From Chlamydomonas sphaeroides (taxonomy: Eukaryota; Chlorophyta; Chlorophyceae; Chlamydomonadales; Chlamydomonadaceae), in contig BDDC01000047.1 of the NCBI GenBank assembly GCA_001662425.1, positions 62,001 through 126,000 on the forward strand: DNA of 64,000 nt, given 5' to 3'. The notes under the pieces were generated by a model, which saw nothing but the letters and a program-made list of their open reading frames with translations, searched no databases and was not told where the DNA came from. Of the stretch, positions 1 to 13,200 are shown piece by piece; the stretch's first letter is position 1; each line of letters starts with the position of its first letter. Made by a program: the position numbers and the translations under genes.

Positions 1-39
1 CGTGCCTCAAGCCTGGTCCTGCCCCCCACCGCCCTCCAG

Positions 40-3000
40 GAGTGCTGCGAGTACGCGGTGCCGCTGCTGGGCACGCTGTACGTGATGCAGCACGGCGCCG
101 GCCTGCGGTGGTGCTGGGCCAACACGGAGCAGGACGTGGCGCGCCCGCTGCCGCACCTGAGCAAGGTGGGCGCGTGTGGGGGATGGACCACGGATCTCTG
201 GGACGCCGTGGGCTGAATGGCAGGGAGCGTCCTCGAGCGCCCAGGGCCTTGCATGCCTGACGCTTCTCTCGCTGTCCCTGGCCGCAGCTGTGGGAGGCGG
301 TCGCCAGCAGCCGCCTGCGCGGCATTGCGCTCTACCTGCTGGCCTCCGTGGCGAGGGGCCTGGCGCAGACGGGGCAGCACGAGCAGCTGGCGCAGGCGCT
401 GCTGCCGTGTCGCGGCAGCTCACCGCAGCTTGGGATCCTCGGGGTAAGGGCGGCCAAGAGGGCGAAGCGTGTGCTGCGGAACCTGTTGCTGGATAGGCGC
501 TGCTGCGCTCTCAGCGCGAACCCCTCCCGCTTGCGCTGGCTGGCTGCCCTGTACGTCCCACGCCCTCGACAGCGCTGACGCGTGCCGGACTTCGGCTGCC
601 GCACTGCACCCCCAGGTCTGGGTGCGCGCCGCCCTGGATCCCGAACCCAGAAACCGTGGCGTGCTAGGGGCTCTCATGTACGAGCTGCTGCTGGGCTGCC
701 AGACCGCGAGGCGGCTGCTCCTGCCGGGTTGGCCTCCCGTCGGCGGTGCCCAGGCTGAGGCTACCGGTAGTGGCGACGACGGGGTCGTCGTTGCGCAGGC
801 CGAGGCGCTGGAGCAAGCCCTGGCGCAGGACGGCTCGGGCCGGCAGCGCGCGCAGCTGGTGGAGGCGCTGGTGGGCGCTGTCGTGGCGCATGGCCAGAGG
901 GAGGTGGCGCATGACCTGCTGACCGGCATGGGGGCGGCGTGGGGGCCGTTGGCGCCTCAGCAGCCGGCCCTGGCCCAGACGGCGTTCGGCCAGCAGGCAC
1001 CGGACCCGCGCGCGCTGGAGGCAGCGCGGGCCACGCGCCGCGCCCGGGCGGCCGTGGCGCTGGCGGCGCTGGGGCCTTGGTGCGCCGCAGGGGGCCCACT
1101 CGCGCCGCAGCCCGTGGCCGGCGACGCTGCGGGCCCGCTGCGGCTGGCGGAGCGGATGATGGAGGGTGTTGCGGCTGACATCTACGCACTGAAGCGCTGG
1201 CCGGCAGCCGCGGCAGGTAGCTGATGGGAGGGGCTACTCAAGAGAAGGTTTCGTAGCTAGCTGGGAGCAGCGGAATGCGCACGGCCGCCATGCGATTAGC
1301 TGTCACCGTCCCCTGATAACCCCTACGCCCGACCGTCAGATGGCGGCAGCGCTCCGTCAGACGCCACCCTCGCGGCCCTCACCTGGGGCGAGCGGCTGTT
1401 CCTGGGCAGCAGCGCGGGCCTGCTGCCGGACCTGGTGCGGATGCTGGCGTCGGGCGCGAGCGTGCGGGCCGACCTGAGCGCAGGCCCGCAGCAGCAGACG
1501 CCCGCCTTGCAGAGGTGCGCCTGGGGCGTTAAAGCCGATTGTGGACTCAAGCCTCTTGATTGACCAAGCGGTCGCGTGGGTGTGGATAGCCCACGTGCAA
1601 TCCCGCTCCTCGCCAACCCTACCCCTCGCAGGTGCCTTTCGCTGCTATGCCTCCTCGCCGCGGAGGCGCCACAGGCCGGCGCCGCTGCGGCCGCCACGGG
1701 CGCCATCCTGCACCGCTTCCTCGCGGCCTCCCTGATGCAGCCCCTGGCGGCCGCCACCGCAGGGCTGCCCGCCGCAGCGGCGCCGGCACCGCCGCGTGGC
1801 AGCCCCGCCGACCACCTCGCCTGCCTGCTGCACCGCTGCCTCACCGCCGGCGTGCGGCCGCGCCTGGTGGCTGGGCTGGCGGCCAGGGCGCCCAAGGCGG
1901 CGCCCGTGCGCCACGGCACCAACGCGCTGGCCTGGCTGCGCTGCCTCCTGGCGCAAGACGCGATGCTGCAGCCGTGGCTGCTGGAGAGGTGCGGCCTGCG
2001 CTCGCTTGCTTATCTCTGCGCCCCGCCGTTGCTCGAGGTCTCCAACTAGGTGCCCACCAACGGACTCTTACTGGCCGTCCACTGCTCGGCCCAGGCTGCT
2101 CCCGCCCCTTCTGATGATGCTGGCGGAGGGGCTGCTGGCGGCGCGGCAGCTGCTGGTGGAGCGCGGCGCGCTGGCGGTTGACATCGAGGACCCGCAGCAG
2201 CAGGAGCAGCAGGCGCGACGCACGCAGCAGGCGCCGGGGCAGCTCACGCAGCCGGGCACGCAGGCGCGGCCGCCGCAGGGAGCCCTGCCGCCGCCGCTGC
2301 CGCTGCTGCGGGAGCTGCTGGAGGTGGCGTCGGACGTGGTGGTGGCGGCGGCGCGCGCGGGGCTGCTGGCATCGCCCACGGTGGCCGAGCTGACGCCCAA
2401 GGAGGCTTTGGGCGTGCAGTAAGTGGAACCGCACTGTGCTGTCACGCAACACGCTGCAGCGAAACTACTACCACTCATTGCCATCGCTCATTGCCCGCGT
2501 CCTCCTGTGCCTGTCGCTCGTAGCCCGCTTCCTCTCTGCCCGCCTCCTGTCCGCCGCCGCCTACCTCATCTAGCCCGCCTCCCCCGTCGCTGCCTGCCGC
2601 CCCGCAGGTCCAGCCCGCTGGCGCTCATGGGGCCGGCGCCCCCAGCCAAGGCGCGCGCCGCGACCGGCTTTGTGGCGGGTCTGGCGCTGCGGGTGGCGGC
2701 CGAGTGCGCCACGCTGGGCCTGCCGGAGCCCGTGCAGCGGGCGCTGCTGACCAGCCTCAGCATCCGGGACGACCATAAGCCTGCCGCAGTCGCGCAGTAC
2801 GTGCAGGCCTGCGCCGGCATGCTGCCGTCCGTGGCGGCGGCCGACCAGCTGAGCGCCCTCCGCAGCAGCTGCGGCGCCGACGCCACCAAGCTGGCGGCGG
2901 CGCCGGCGGAGGAGGACGGCGCCGACGGCCGCTTCAAGACATCGGTTGCGGCGCTGCGGTGCATGGTCCGCGTCGTGACCGAGTGCGGACCGGAAGGTGG

Positions 3001-5542
3001 GGCTGTCCGGTGGCTTGCTGCTACGCCACCAGCCGTGTGAAAAGGTTGCCGCATGCAGTGCGGCGCGTGACCTGCCCGCCCCACCCGCCCGCCCGCCGCT
3101 TGCAGGCCAAGGCTGGTGGCTCCTGGTCCGGCCCGCAATAGCGAAGTGGGCGCAGTACGCCTCAACGCTGGCGACGGAGCAGCGCGCGGCGGTCAAAGCG
3201 CTGCTCGGGGCAACGAAAGCCGCGAAGCCGGCGGCGACGGGAGCGGCGTCAGGAGCCGTGGCATCCGCGGCGGCTCCAGCTGTGACTGCTGGCGCCGCCA
3301 GCCGCCAGCAGCCGCAGCAGGCGGAGCGCGGCCCAGCCGCACGGCCGCCGCCGCCGCAGGCTCGGAGGCAGGAGGTGGCGCCTGCACCAACTGCCAGCGA
3401 GGTGGCCGGGCCGCCACCACGGCCGGCAGCGCAGCCGCCGACGGAGCACCGGACCGAGCAGCGGCCCGGCCAGGGAGGTGGCCGGGCAGAGCAGCGGCCC
3501 GGCCACGGCCCGGCGCCCGAGCGGCGCGGGCAGGCAGAGTCCCGGCCGGAGCCGCGGCCATTTCAGGATGGGACCCGGGCAGAGCGGCCGCGCAGCCCCG
3601 CCCGCCGCCCGCCCCAGCGGGTCGCAGGCCCGGAGGGCTCCGCCGCTGCGGGCGGCCGGCAGCCGGCCTCTCGCTCGCGGAACGCATCACCCGCCAGCCA
3701 GCACCGCTCTGGCCACCATGGGTCTGGCCAGGCCGCCGCCGCCGGCGCGCGGCCCTCGACGGGCGCTAGCCAGCAGCGGTCGCGGCCGGCTGCCCTGCAC
3801 ATTGCGCGTGGGCCTGGCTCAGCCGACGTGGCTATCCGGCCAGCGCCAGAACGCGGCGCCGCTCTGCTTGAGGGCGCAACACGCTGCTCCGAGCTGCTGG
3901 GGCTGGTGCGCGGCGGCGGCATCGACGGCGGCGGCGGGGGCGCGCCCACCGTGCCGCCTTTCCTGGGGCTGCTAGACAGCTGTAGCCCTCTCAAGCAGAC
4001 ATCATCGGGCTTGTGCTTTCTGCAGCTGAAGCTACGAGACCCGTCGGTGGCGGCTCGCCCCGCCGTGGTCATGTCCGTGTGCGGGTGAGTTCGCTGCGAC
4101 GAGCTGCGACGGCCCTCGAGCGCGCCCTTCTTGTGCACCACCGAGACCTTCAACCGCTCTGAAGCCCTGCCCAACCTGAAGTCAGGACCCTTACGCGGCG
4201 CCGCAGCCGGCCCGCGCCCGCTGCTGTGCGGCCTGGCGGCATCGAACCCCACCGACTGCCCCTTGCCTGCCGCCCCGCAGAGAGGCGACAGCGCTGCAGC
4301 AGCTCGCATCCCAGCTGGCAGACAAGTACCAGGGCTGCGTGTTGGCGGCGTACGGCGGGACGTACCTGGCCTGGAGGACGCCGGCCGACCAGATGACGTG
4401 GCCGCTCCAAATCAAGCTCGACCTGGCGGCAGACGCGCCCTGCGGCCTGCTGCTGGAGCCTCGCGCGGCCGCAGCCGAGCAGCTGCGGGAGGCGCACCGG
4501 GCGCAACGCCGGCAGGCGGACGCGACCACGGTGCAGGCTGGGGACACGCCGGCGGCCCGCCCTGCGGCCAACAGCGGCGGGCGCGGCGGTGGCGGCGCCG
4601 CCGCCACCAACCCGCCGGCTGCGGGCGGCGCCTCGCAGCAGAGCGTGGCGGGCGGCGTGGGGCCGGCTGCGCGCGGGGACGCTGCCGCCCCGCTGCGCCG
4701 TGCCGTGCGCCCGGGGCTAGCGGCCGTGCCCGGCCCCAGCGGCGCGGCGGCCGTGCCGCAGGCTGCCGCGGCGTGTGGCCGGGATGCGGCTGAGGGCGCC
4801 GGGGCGCCGCCTGGCAGCAGCCGAGAGCGGGCGCCAGGGAGACCGGCGGCAGCAGCGGGGACGCCGGCAGCGGAGGGCGCCGCTGCGGGGCCTGGCAGGC
4901 AGGCTGTGCCGCAGCTGGCGGAGGGGCCGAGCCTGCCCGCGGGCGCAGGGGCCTGCGGCGGCGCCGCCGCTGCGGCCGCTGGCGCCCCGCAGAAGCAGCA
5001 GGCGCGCGAGCAGGTGAGCAGGGCGTGTACCATGCTCCCTGGCCGTCCCCAGTCAGAGCGCAGTGACTGATGCCCGATCCACCACATGTCACCACTTGGC
5101 TTGCCTGCGCGCAAGACACGAACCCGGCTCCCGCTGCTGACCTGCCGTGCTCCCCTCGCAGGCGATGCCCCCGCCGGCTGCCCCCGTCGCCAGCGCCGAC
5201 GCGGCCGCAGCTGAAGCCGGCAGCCCGTCGGCGCTGGCGGAGCCGCCTCCGCCAGCGCGCCCGGAGCTGCCGCAGCGCGACCTGTCCGCCTGGCAGCGCG
5301 TCTTCCATGGGAGCGCCGCCGCCGCCGCGACGTCAGCCACGACGGGCGGAACCGCGGCTGGGTTGCCGCAGTGCCGTGACGAAGCGGCGCCGGAAGCAGC
5401 CATAGCGGCGGTGCGCCTGCCGAGCTTGCTGTGCGGAGGGCCGTCCGCAGCGGCAGCTGGTGGTTATGGGCCCGCGGTGGGTGATGTCGACGACGACGAC
5501 GACTTTAGTGTGCCAGCCACGCCCCCGGACGGCGACACGTGA
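40..5542 (+). CDS. Large protein of unknown function, 5' end beyond the window
   Basis: Not recognised. Ten exons join without breaking the frame: 40-165, 288-443, 616-1216, 1340-1514, 1632-1988, 2095-2418, 2608-2996, 3106-4084, 4281-5013 and 5162-5542, giving 1,406 residues before TGA at 5540-5542. The first exon follows an acceptor (CTCCAG), so the true start lies left of the window. The first ~700 residues are Leu/Ala-rich and probably helical, perhaps a helical-repeat scaffold (inference). Residues ~740-1000 are disordered, rich in Ala, Pro, Gln and Arg. A more ordered patch, with the string YGGTYLAWRTPADQMTWPL, starts exon nine. The C-terminus is Ala/Pro-rich and ends with an acidic run (DVDDDDDFS). 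Exon eight could hide a small in-frame intron before CTGAAGCTACGAG near 4026. No catalytic motif was seen. The gene model is good; the function is unknown. Confidence 0.7.
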
Positions 5543-6170
5543 GGCAGCAGCGGAACGGGCGCGTTGGGTGTGTCCTGCTCTGGCTGTGAACCGGGCTGGG
5601 AGGCGAGGGATTCTGGAGCACGCCTATCCGGTCTCTAGGAGCCTGCGGCGGGGGTCTGCCAGGGACATTGGGGCAGACGCGTTGGGCTGCAGGAGGCGTG
5701 CCAGGCGGTGGCGTCAGCAGGGATGGCGGGCGCGTGAACGAGAGGTTGACTACCACAAGCCAATTGGCTGGCACGGAGGATCCATAGTCGAGTTGCCGTG
5801 TCAGCAATGCAAGTGACGGTATCTAGTCAATGTGCTGCTTGAAGGAGCCAGGAGAAGGTAGGCATAGCATGGCGTGGCCGCGGCAAGCAGGCAGGCTCGC
5901 AGGCCTGGGCACGGTTTGTGACAATCGTGAGGGTTCGTAAGGGGAAGTGCGCCGGCTCCTCTTGCGCAGTCGCAAACATCAGAAGGACTGGTTGCCCAGC
6001 CTTCTTCATCAGTGCATAATGGTCGAAGTTGTGGAGCGATGGGCGGAGCGATGGCGGGCGGGGTTAAGGGGTAAAAGCGTAAAACCCATGCGGCCTTCGC
6101 AAAGGGTCAGAGGCTCAGTTCAGTACACGCAGTGTGCATACCTACAGATACAAGTGCAAGGCTCGAAAGA
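5543..6170. other. Intergenic, no gene seen
   Basis: This 628 bp stretch separates two plus-strand genes. No convincing exon, repeat or RNA gene was seen. It should hold the 3' UTR of the upstream gene and the promoter of the LRR gene, but no TATA element or TGTAA signal stood out. Confidence 0.5.
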
Positions 6171-8651
6171 ATGGACAACCTTGCACAGGTGCTTATCGAC
6201 GAGAATTTCCTGCCGCTTGTGATTGCTCACCTGCCTGACAAGGATGCTCGGAAGCTACGCCTAGTACAGCTCCCCCTGGCACAGGTCGCGGCATCGCTGG
6301 ACGGCTTCCTGACGCGCGGTGCGCAGCCCGGGGCCCTTATCTTCCGCACCCGCAACCACGACCACGGGTGAGGTCGCGCACCAAATCCAACCGCCCCGGG
6401 CTCGGCGGCCCCCGTGTGTTGTGGGGCCGCTCAGCGGAGCCCTCTGCCTGTGCGTGCCTCTTTGCCCTCTCTTCTAGGCCGGTCCTGCTGCGCCCCTTCC
6501 TGGACCATGGTGATGGGGTCAACGGCGGCCTCGTGTTCCTCTAGCAGCTGAACTTGCGCCTGGACTCCCTCAGTAAGCACACAACTGGGATGGCACAGCG
6601 CCTCGCCGCCAGCTTGCCCGCCCTGGAGACCCTGGTCCTGGGCTTGCACAGCCGTGGTCCTGCCCTCGAGGCACTGCGCATGCCGGCCATGCGCCTGCTG
6701 CTCGGCGGCGGCGATGGCGACGGCGCAGCTACCGGAGCGCAGCTGCCGCTGCTGCCGAACCTCAGCACCCTGGCTTTTGCCCAAACAAAGGCCGTGAGGG
6801 GCCCCATGCCGTTGCCTAGATGGCTGGCCAGCTGCCTACAGGGTGTTGCGACTCTGCGCGTGCTATACGTCGAAGCGCCCTTCGACAAGCCCACGGCAGC
6901 CATGCTGGGCTCCATGACGCAGCTCACAACGCTCAGGCAAGCCCGGCGTGGGCCTCATGTGATGTGGGTTGGCCTCAGCATCCTGCAACTACCTACGAAT
7001 ATGTTGATGCCTGACTCGGCTCTTGAACATTCGCTCCCCCTGTGTGCGCCCCTCCCCGCGCTGATAGCGCCTTCACCTGCACGGGGCCCCTGCTGCCCAT
7101 CCCCCTGGGCGGCCTCACGGGGCTGGCGTGCCTGGACCTGGGCGCAAAGATGCAGGGCGCTCGGCGTTGTCCCAGCTGGCGAGCCTGACCGCGCTTGCCA
7201 TGACGCTCGCTCGACCTCGGCACGCTGGCGGCGCTGCGGGGCCTGACGTCGCTCATGGTTGGAGCTCTCACGGAGCGCCATGAGGGCTCGCTACCGACCA
7301 GGGCCTCCTCTGGCCGGCCTCCTGGGGCCCCTGCCCGCCCCCCGAGAAGCCGCGGCAGCTGCGGCTGAACATGCAGCCTCTGCAGCTGCTAGACAGGCTG
7401 CTGCCACCCACAGGTGCGCAGCAGGTTGTCTGGGGGTAGTGGTCCTCACGCTGGCGTGGCTCGTCCTGCGAGCTAGCTAGATGACTGGTGTCTCGCCCTG
7501 CGGCCTCGCATGAGCGCTGCCGTCAACGGTATCAACGTGGGGCGCGAAGCGGGGCTGCTGCGGCGGATGCGCTAGCTCGCGCCGCGGCCGGTGGCATGCG
7601 TGGCCGCTCTATCTCATCGAGGCAGGGTGGTGTGGCCTATCTAGGTACCGTGGCGCCGCTGCATGTCGCCGCATGCTGCCCCACCCGGCAGGCGCCAAGC
7701 TCGACACTCTGTGGCTGAGCATGGTGATAGGCGAGGAGCACCTGGGCCCGGGCAGCGCGCTGCTGCCCGAGGGCGAGGCCGCCATTACTCGCGCCGTGCA
7801 GGTGAGGGGGCTGGCGGGGGTGCCCTGGCTGCTGCCACGGTCGCCGGGCTCGCGACGCCCGCTGGCCTGCGCCGTGGCAGCGCTCGTATCCCAGTCGATA
7901 GAGTCAATAAATAAACATCAAAAATGAATCCTCGTATCGACATCAGAAAACCTGCGAGGGCGTCCCTGAGGTCTGCTGCTGCCGTGGGCACATGGGCCAC
8001 GAGGCGCGCCGGCCATGGCCGCCTGCCCTGCTGAACGCCTCCTCACCCTGCCTCGGCCCATCACGCGTGCCCGCCAGGGCCCTCTGCTGCGGTGCCTGTC
8101 CACGGCGGCGACCTCGGACCTGTGGGTCTACTACCGTCCGCCGTCGTTGTCGCTGCTGTGGCCGGTCGGCGGCGCGGCGGCGTCCAGCTCCAAGCAACGG
8201 GCGCGGCCACGGCTCCTGGCTGTCCGTCCGCGCTGGCGGCTGCAGGCGCCAAGCAGCTGCAGGTGGGTCGGAGATTGCAGGAGGGAGGTAGCGCGATACA
8301 GCAAGCGCAACAACGGCGACTCGCAGCTTGCGGCTGACGTGACAGCTCGCCCACCGGGTCGCGGACACATGCGAAACCGTTGCACGTACTGGGCCCCTGC
8401 CTCCAACCTCGTCCGCGCAGCTGTGTGGCATCGAGCTGTCCCCTCAGGACGTCACCCACCTGGCGCCGAGGCCGCGCTGGCGGCGCTGCTCGCCTCGCCG
8501 GCCTTCAAGGCGCACCCCGCACCTCTGCCATGAAGCCAGCAAGCCAGCCGTGGCGGGGAGCTGGCTGGATGCGCTGGCGAGGCGGCTGCGCGGCGAGCTG
8601 GAGGTCCGGGGCGTGGACGGCGGCCGGGTGACTCTGCTGAGGTATAGCTAG
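6171..8651 (+). pseudogene. Decayed F-box-like / leucine-rich-repeat gene
   Basis: Exon 1 (6171-6367) starts MDNLAQVLIDENFLPLVIAH and continues with LPDKDARKLRLVQ, an F-box-like opening typical of algal LRR proteins. Exon 2 (6478-6936) carries LRR units such as LPALETLVL, LPNLSTLAF and MTQLTTLR and ends at a GC donor (CTCAG|GCAAGC). Exon 3 starts near 7068 with LPIPLGGLTGLACLDLG. Lesions: an in-frame TAG at 6542-6544; further LRR strings (LSQLASLTALAM, then LGTLAALRGLTSLMV) that continue in different frames between about 7150 and 7260; and later exon-like pieces near 7660-7800, 8021-8265 and 8421-8651 that do not join cleanly. The TAG could be avoided only by an intron of about 42 bp. Such proteins are often ubiquitin-ligase substrate receptors, but no function is claimed. 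Sequencing indels are the alternative to true decay. Confidence 0.6.
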
Positions 8652-10262
8652 CACGTGAGAATGGCGACGGCCGCGTTCGTGTCCGTTCGTCGTCAGGGCG
8701 TGCGTCGGGGCACGGGGTGTGCGTCTGGGCGTGTGACGCGTGCGCTGCGTGCCGTTTGGGTGTGGCTGCATGTATGTGCAGGGCTGGCGTGGCGCGTGTA
8801 GGGCGGCGGGATGGTGAGGGCAGCGGTGTGGTTCCGGTCGGAGTAGTGTTGAGGCCCACGTGTGGAGGGCAGGCAGCTGCGACTGCTGTCGACCGTGGGG
8901 CGAAGACGTAGAAGACGTGGGGTGTTGCAACTAAAAGTCGCATACATGCAGGCTTTCGCTGTGAGGAGCAGCAGGCAGTACTGCGTAATTGTGTAGGTGT
9001 GGGAGGGTCCGGGCGCTAGCTGGCCCACAGCGGTGCTCCGCCGCCCTGGTTTCGGGAAGTGCACCCTCGTGACCCGGACCGCCGCGCGCTGTACTAGCTA
9101 GGCTGCGATTGTCGTGATCGATGCATGGATGCCTTTCGTTGTGAAGAGCGTGAGCATGCATGTCATCAACGGCCTTGTTTGTTGTTTGTTGTTTGTTGGT
9201 GGCTTTGAATCCAGGTGTATGTTCAGAGTGGCCATGGGCTGGACGATTGGAGCATGTGGCGAGCTGCGGTGGCTGCTGCTGTGCACAGCCAACGAACACT
9301 ACGTACGCACGTACGCACGTCACTGACGACCGTTGCTGCGGGGCAGGTGCCGGGCTCCAGGAGTTATGCCTGACTCATGATACAGCGCAATTGAATGGCG
9401 CAGGACGATGCGCTAGCTGCTGCCAGAGGCCGAGGTAGCATGTCGAGCCAAGCTCGCTGGCCGCAGATAGAGGATTGGTCCGCCGGCGCACCAAGGCGCT
9501 GACGTGGGTTTTGCGCGCCGCCGCTGCGGCGGCCCTACCGCCCTACGTACCCATTGTCAGGGTCGCAGTCAGTCCCCGCCGATGCCCCAGCCAGTTTTCG
9601 TGGAAGATCATCAGAGTGGAAGTCAAAATATATACATAGGGCATCAGAGGCAAGCAAGCGCCAGCTGCTTGCCCTGGCTTGCAAGCTTCAAGCGGGGCGG
9701 GGCACGCACCCGAAGGACCATGCCGGCGGTCCGCTCACTGCAGGCAGCCTCCTGTCCTGCTCCCACCCACCGCTCCCCGGTCCATACATCCATCACACCA
9801 TCACCTGCGTCTCTCGGTGCCGGGCTCGACTCTTGCAGGGAAGTCTTCCCTGGACTCTGGTACCAAGGTATCGCAAGCCAGCTCCTTTCGCTGATGCGCC
9901 AAACACGACCCTTCGCCACGGTCGCTTTGGCGCCTGATCACCGGCCAATGCAGACCCCACCCGCCGGACAGATGTACGACCCTGTGCTACGTTCTTACGC
10001 GGTCCTTCTTCCAGGGCTGCCGGCCGCCCCCGCGTTGCAGGCGCCTATCACCTTATCGGCTCGCCATGCGTCCGAGTGCCGGCGCTTGCTTGTCTGGGAT
10101 GCGACCCCTGGTCGTCTCTTCACCCGCCCGAACATGGCCAGGCGGCGGGGCATGCTTGATTGCAGCCATAATGGCGGGCCCCCCGGCCCCTGCTGGCCTC
10201 GCACTAGCATACGCCTAGCTACGGCCGCCATCGCAACAGCTGGTGTCCTCGCCCCGCCTCGC
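8652..10262. other. Intergenic between convergent genes
   Basis: About 1.6 kb between the 3' end of the LRR pseudogene and the 3' end of the Cys-rich module gene. It holds GT-rich low-complexity DNA, a TTTG-type run near 9176-9200 and short ACGTACGC repeats near 9300-9320. Long open frames around 9500-10400 lack splice logic, domain signal or a plausible start and are treated as chance frames of GC-rich DNA. Confidence 0.5.
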
Positions 10263-13200
10263 TTAGGCCATGGGGCAGGCCTCGTAGTAGGCCGCCCAGT
10301 ACGCCTCGCCCAGCTCCGTCCGCGGCCCCATGTAGCGGGCTGCCAGGAGGATGGCGTCGCCCCAGCAGCGTGCCGCGGCGCCAACGCTGGACTGCTGCTG
10401 CGATGACACTGCCGCGCATTGCTCCATGGGCCGGGACCAGCCGATGTTGCCTGCGGCGTGAGGTCGCGCACACAGCAGATCGAGGCACAGCAGCAAGTAA
10501 GGGCGGCGGGCAGCAGGTCAGTAGCTAAGCGCTGCTAGCAGGCAGCATGGGCCCCCTGCTGGCGGCAGGATGCGCGCTGCCGCCCTTCGGCCATCAGGCC
10601 CGTGCTACGCCGGCGGCTTCGTTCACTCCCCGTAGCGCAAGGCGCGTTGACCTCGCTCGCTCCTGCCCTGAGAACCCTACGCCTGGGGTCGCGCATGTAG
10701 ATATGACTCGGCACTACGCTTCCGACTTCCCAGCCGTCAAGTCAGCGCGCGGTCAGGCATGCCCGTCTTGATGATGCATGGCCGAGCGAGGCGGGCGGCA
10801 CTCACCGGGTGTGCGGCCCAGCATGCGGCCCAGCGCGTCGCAAGCGGCCTGGCCCGACGTACACAGCGCGCCGCCGCACACGTGCGGGTACGCGGCGGGG
10901 CACGAGGCCTGGCGGCAGAAGCGCCTGAACGGCAGGTAGATACCGGTACGTCGGCAGGCAACGTGCGTGTTGGGGTCGGACGACACAATGCCACAGCGAC
11001 ACAGAGCGCTGGCTCGCTCCCCCCATTCAACCCTTTCCTGCTGAGGACCCGGCCGGCCCTGAGCCCCTGACCATAACCAACAAACCGCCAGCCCAACCGC
11101 CGGCCCAATCGCCCATCAACGTACGTACCCGCCGTCCAGGAAGCCCGAGCGGCAGGCGGGGTAGCACATGCCGTCCTCGGCCGCCAGGTCCTCGGCGGCC
11201 GTGCAGCCGAGGGACCCCGACTCCCGGTTGTAGGACGTCTTGGAGCACGAGGCGCCGCGGTCGGGCATGTTGGCGGGGCTGCAAGCCGGGCGAGCAAGCC
11301 AGCCAGCCAGCAGCCAGCCAGCGCAAGCGAGGGAGCATGGATGGGTACATATCAGTCAGTGCGTGGGCGGGAGGGCAACGCGAGCAACGCATGAAGCGCG
11401 GGCTTAAGCCCGAGCTTGGTAGGTTAGGTCATAAGCTAGCGCATAGGATATCGCGGACGTCGCACAAATATCCTGCGCTGCTTACCAGGCGGTAGAGATG
11501 GGGGCGCAGGTGCAGCAGCCGCTAGCCTGGTAGCCGGGCTGGCACCGCGGGTACCAGCGGCCGCCGCTGCTCCGCTCGCAGGAGCCGCCCGGGTTGGCGC
11601 TGCGGCAGGCGCTCTCCGTGCTGTAGCCGGAGCCGCGATTGTAGGCCACTGCGGCGGCGACAGCCGAGCGGCACGCATACATGGCATTATTGGGCGGGAA
11701 GACGGCAGCAGCGGGTGCGGTGGGTTGTTGCTTGGATCCAGGCAATAGCAGCTAGGATAACGTGTCGGCTAGGGTAGGGGCAGGCGCGTAGCTATAGTGG
11801 ACAAGCAGGCAACAAGCGATGCGGGTCGGGTGGTAGCTCACCTGGCTTGGTACAGGCGCTGCCGCTGTCTGTGAATCCCGCGGGGCACGCCGTGGTGCAG
11901 GTGCGCTGCAAGGCGCTGTAGCCGCTACGGCACGGCTCGTAGCACACGTCCGCCCGGTTGCGGCCGCCTGCGCGCGTCAGGTGGCAGCAGCAGCAGCATA
12001 CGTGGGCCGGGCTCACATGCATGTACGCGTGCGAGTCACCAATTGGCCTGTCATGGATGGTGTGCGATGCGTGAACATGCAGCAGCTTGATTGTAGCTAG
12101 CCAGCAGGATCAAGTGATAACAACAAGGGGCGGGCCAGGGGCGGCAGGGGCAGGTAGCTAGCTAGGGGCAGCAGGCGGCCTCGCGAGGCCGCGCGGGGCG
12201 GTCTTACTACATAATGTGCGACTCACCGCGCTGCCTGTCAGTGAAAGGTGGCGGGCACTCGCCGCTGCTCCTGCCGGTGCCGGCCCTATCGTACGCGCTC
12301 CGAAAGCAGCCGACTGCATGCGCATGAGCGTGTGGGGCGGCGGGTGGTAAGGAGGGGGAGCGCAGGGGAGGGCGGCATGATGACGCATGTAACGCCCTCC
12401 AGAAGGCATGGGCGCCTCAGGTACAGCGTACGTGAAGTACGTGAAGCTGAAACCCACCTTTGGCAGCGGGCGATGGCGGCGGAGGCGGCGGAGGCGGCGG
12501 AGGCGACGGTGGCGGAGGCGACGGCGGCGGGCTTGACGCACTCGGAATGGATGTCACCGGGCCTGCGCTCATACACGCACGTGCGGCCCAACACGGCAAC
12601 ACAGGGATCTTGTCAGTCATCAAGAGCAGGCTCGCTCGGCGCCGCCGGTTGTGCGGCCAAAATTGTTATAACGAACACAATCTGCTTGGGACTCACGGAT
12701 CTTGAGGAACGCATCAATGCCAGGCAACGGCGCCTGGGTGCATGTGAGGGCCGACTTGGTCCAGCAGCAGTTGGTGCACCAGGGCACCGAACCGAACACG
12801 AACCCCGAGCAGTTGGGGTTGCCGTCGCACTGAGCCTTGCAGCAGGCGGCGTTGCGGCAGGGGTTGGTCCGGCCATCGCCCAGGTCGCTGCAGGGGTAGT
12901 CCGTGTCCGGTAGCCTCAAGTAGCCAGCTGCACAGGGCAGAGCGAGGCGGATGAAGTTGCTTGGGGCCACGAGCAGCAGTCAGGTGTATGTTGTCACCAG
13001 AACCAGGGAAAGGCAGGAGCACCCAGCCTGCCATTATCGCGGGCGAAAGGTACGGCACGCACGCTCTGTTTTGCTGCGCTAGCCAGTGAGCTAGCCGGCC
13101 AAGAACATACCTGTCTTGTAGAAGGCGTGCGCTCCAACCAGCGACGCCTGGCTGCAGGTGGGCGTCGATTTCGTCCAGCAGCAGTTGGGGCACCAGGACG

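Noticed and set aside
9504..10406. 300-residue plus-strand open frame
   Set aside because: No domain, no splice context and antisense to the last exon of the Cys-rich module gene; a chance frame in GC-rich DNA.
12229..12275. Extra exon CPPPFTDRQR in the Cys-rich module gene
   Set aside because: It has a good donor and resembles the ACPAGFTD module, but no acceptor gives the needed phase 1; the flanking exons join without it.
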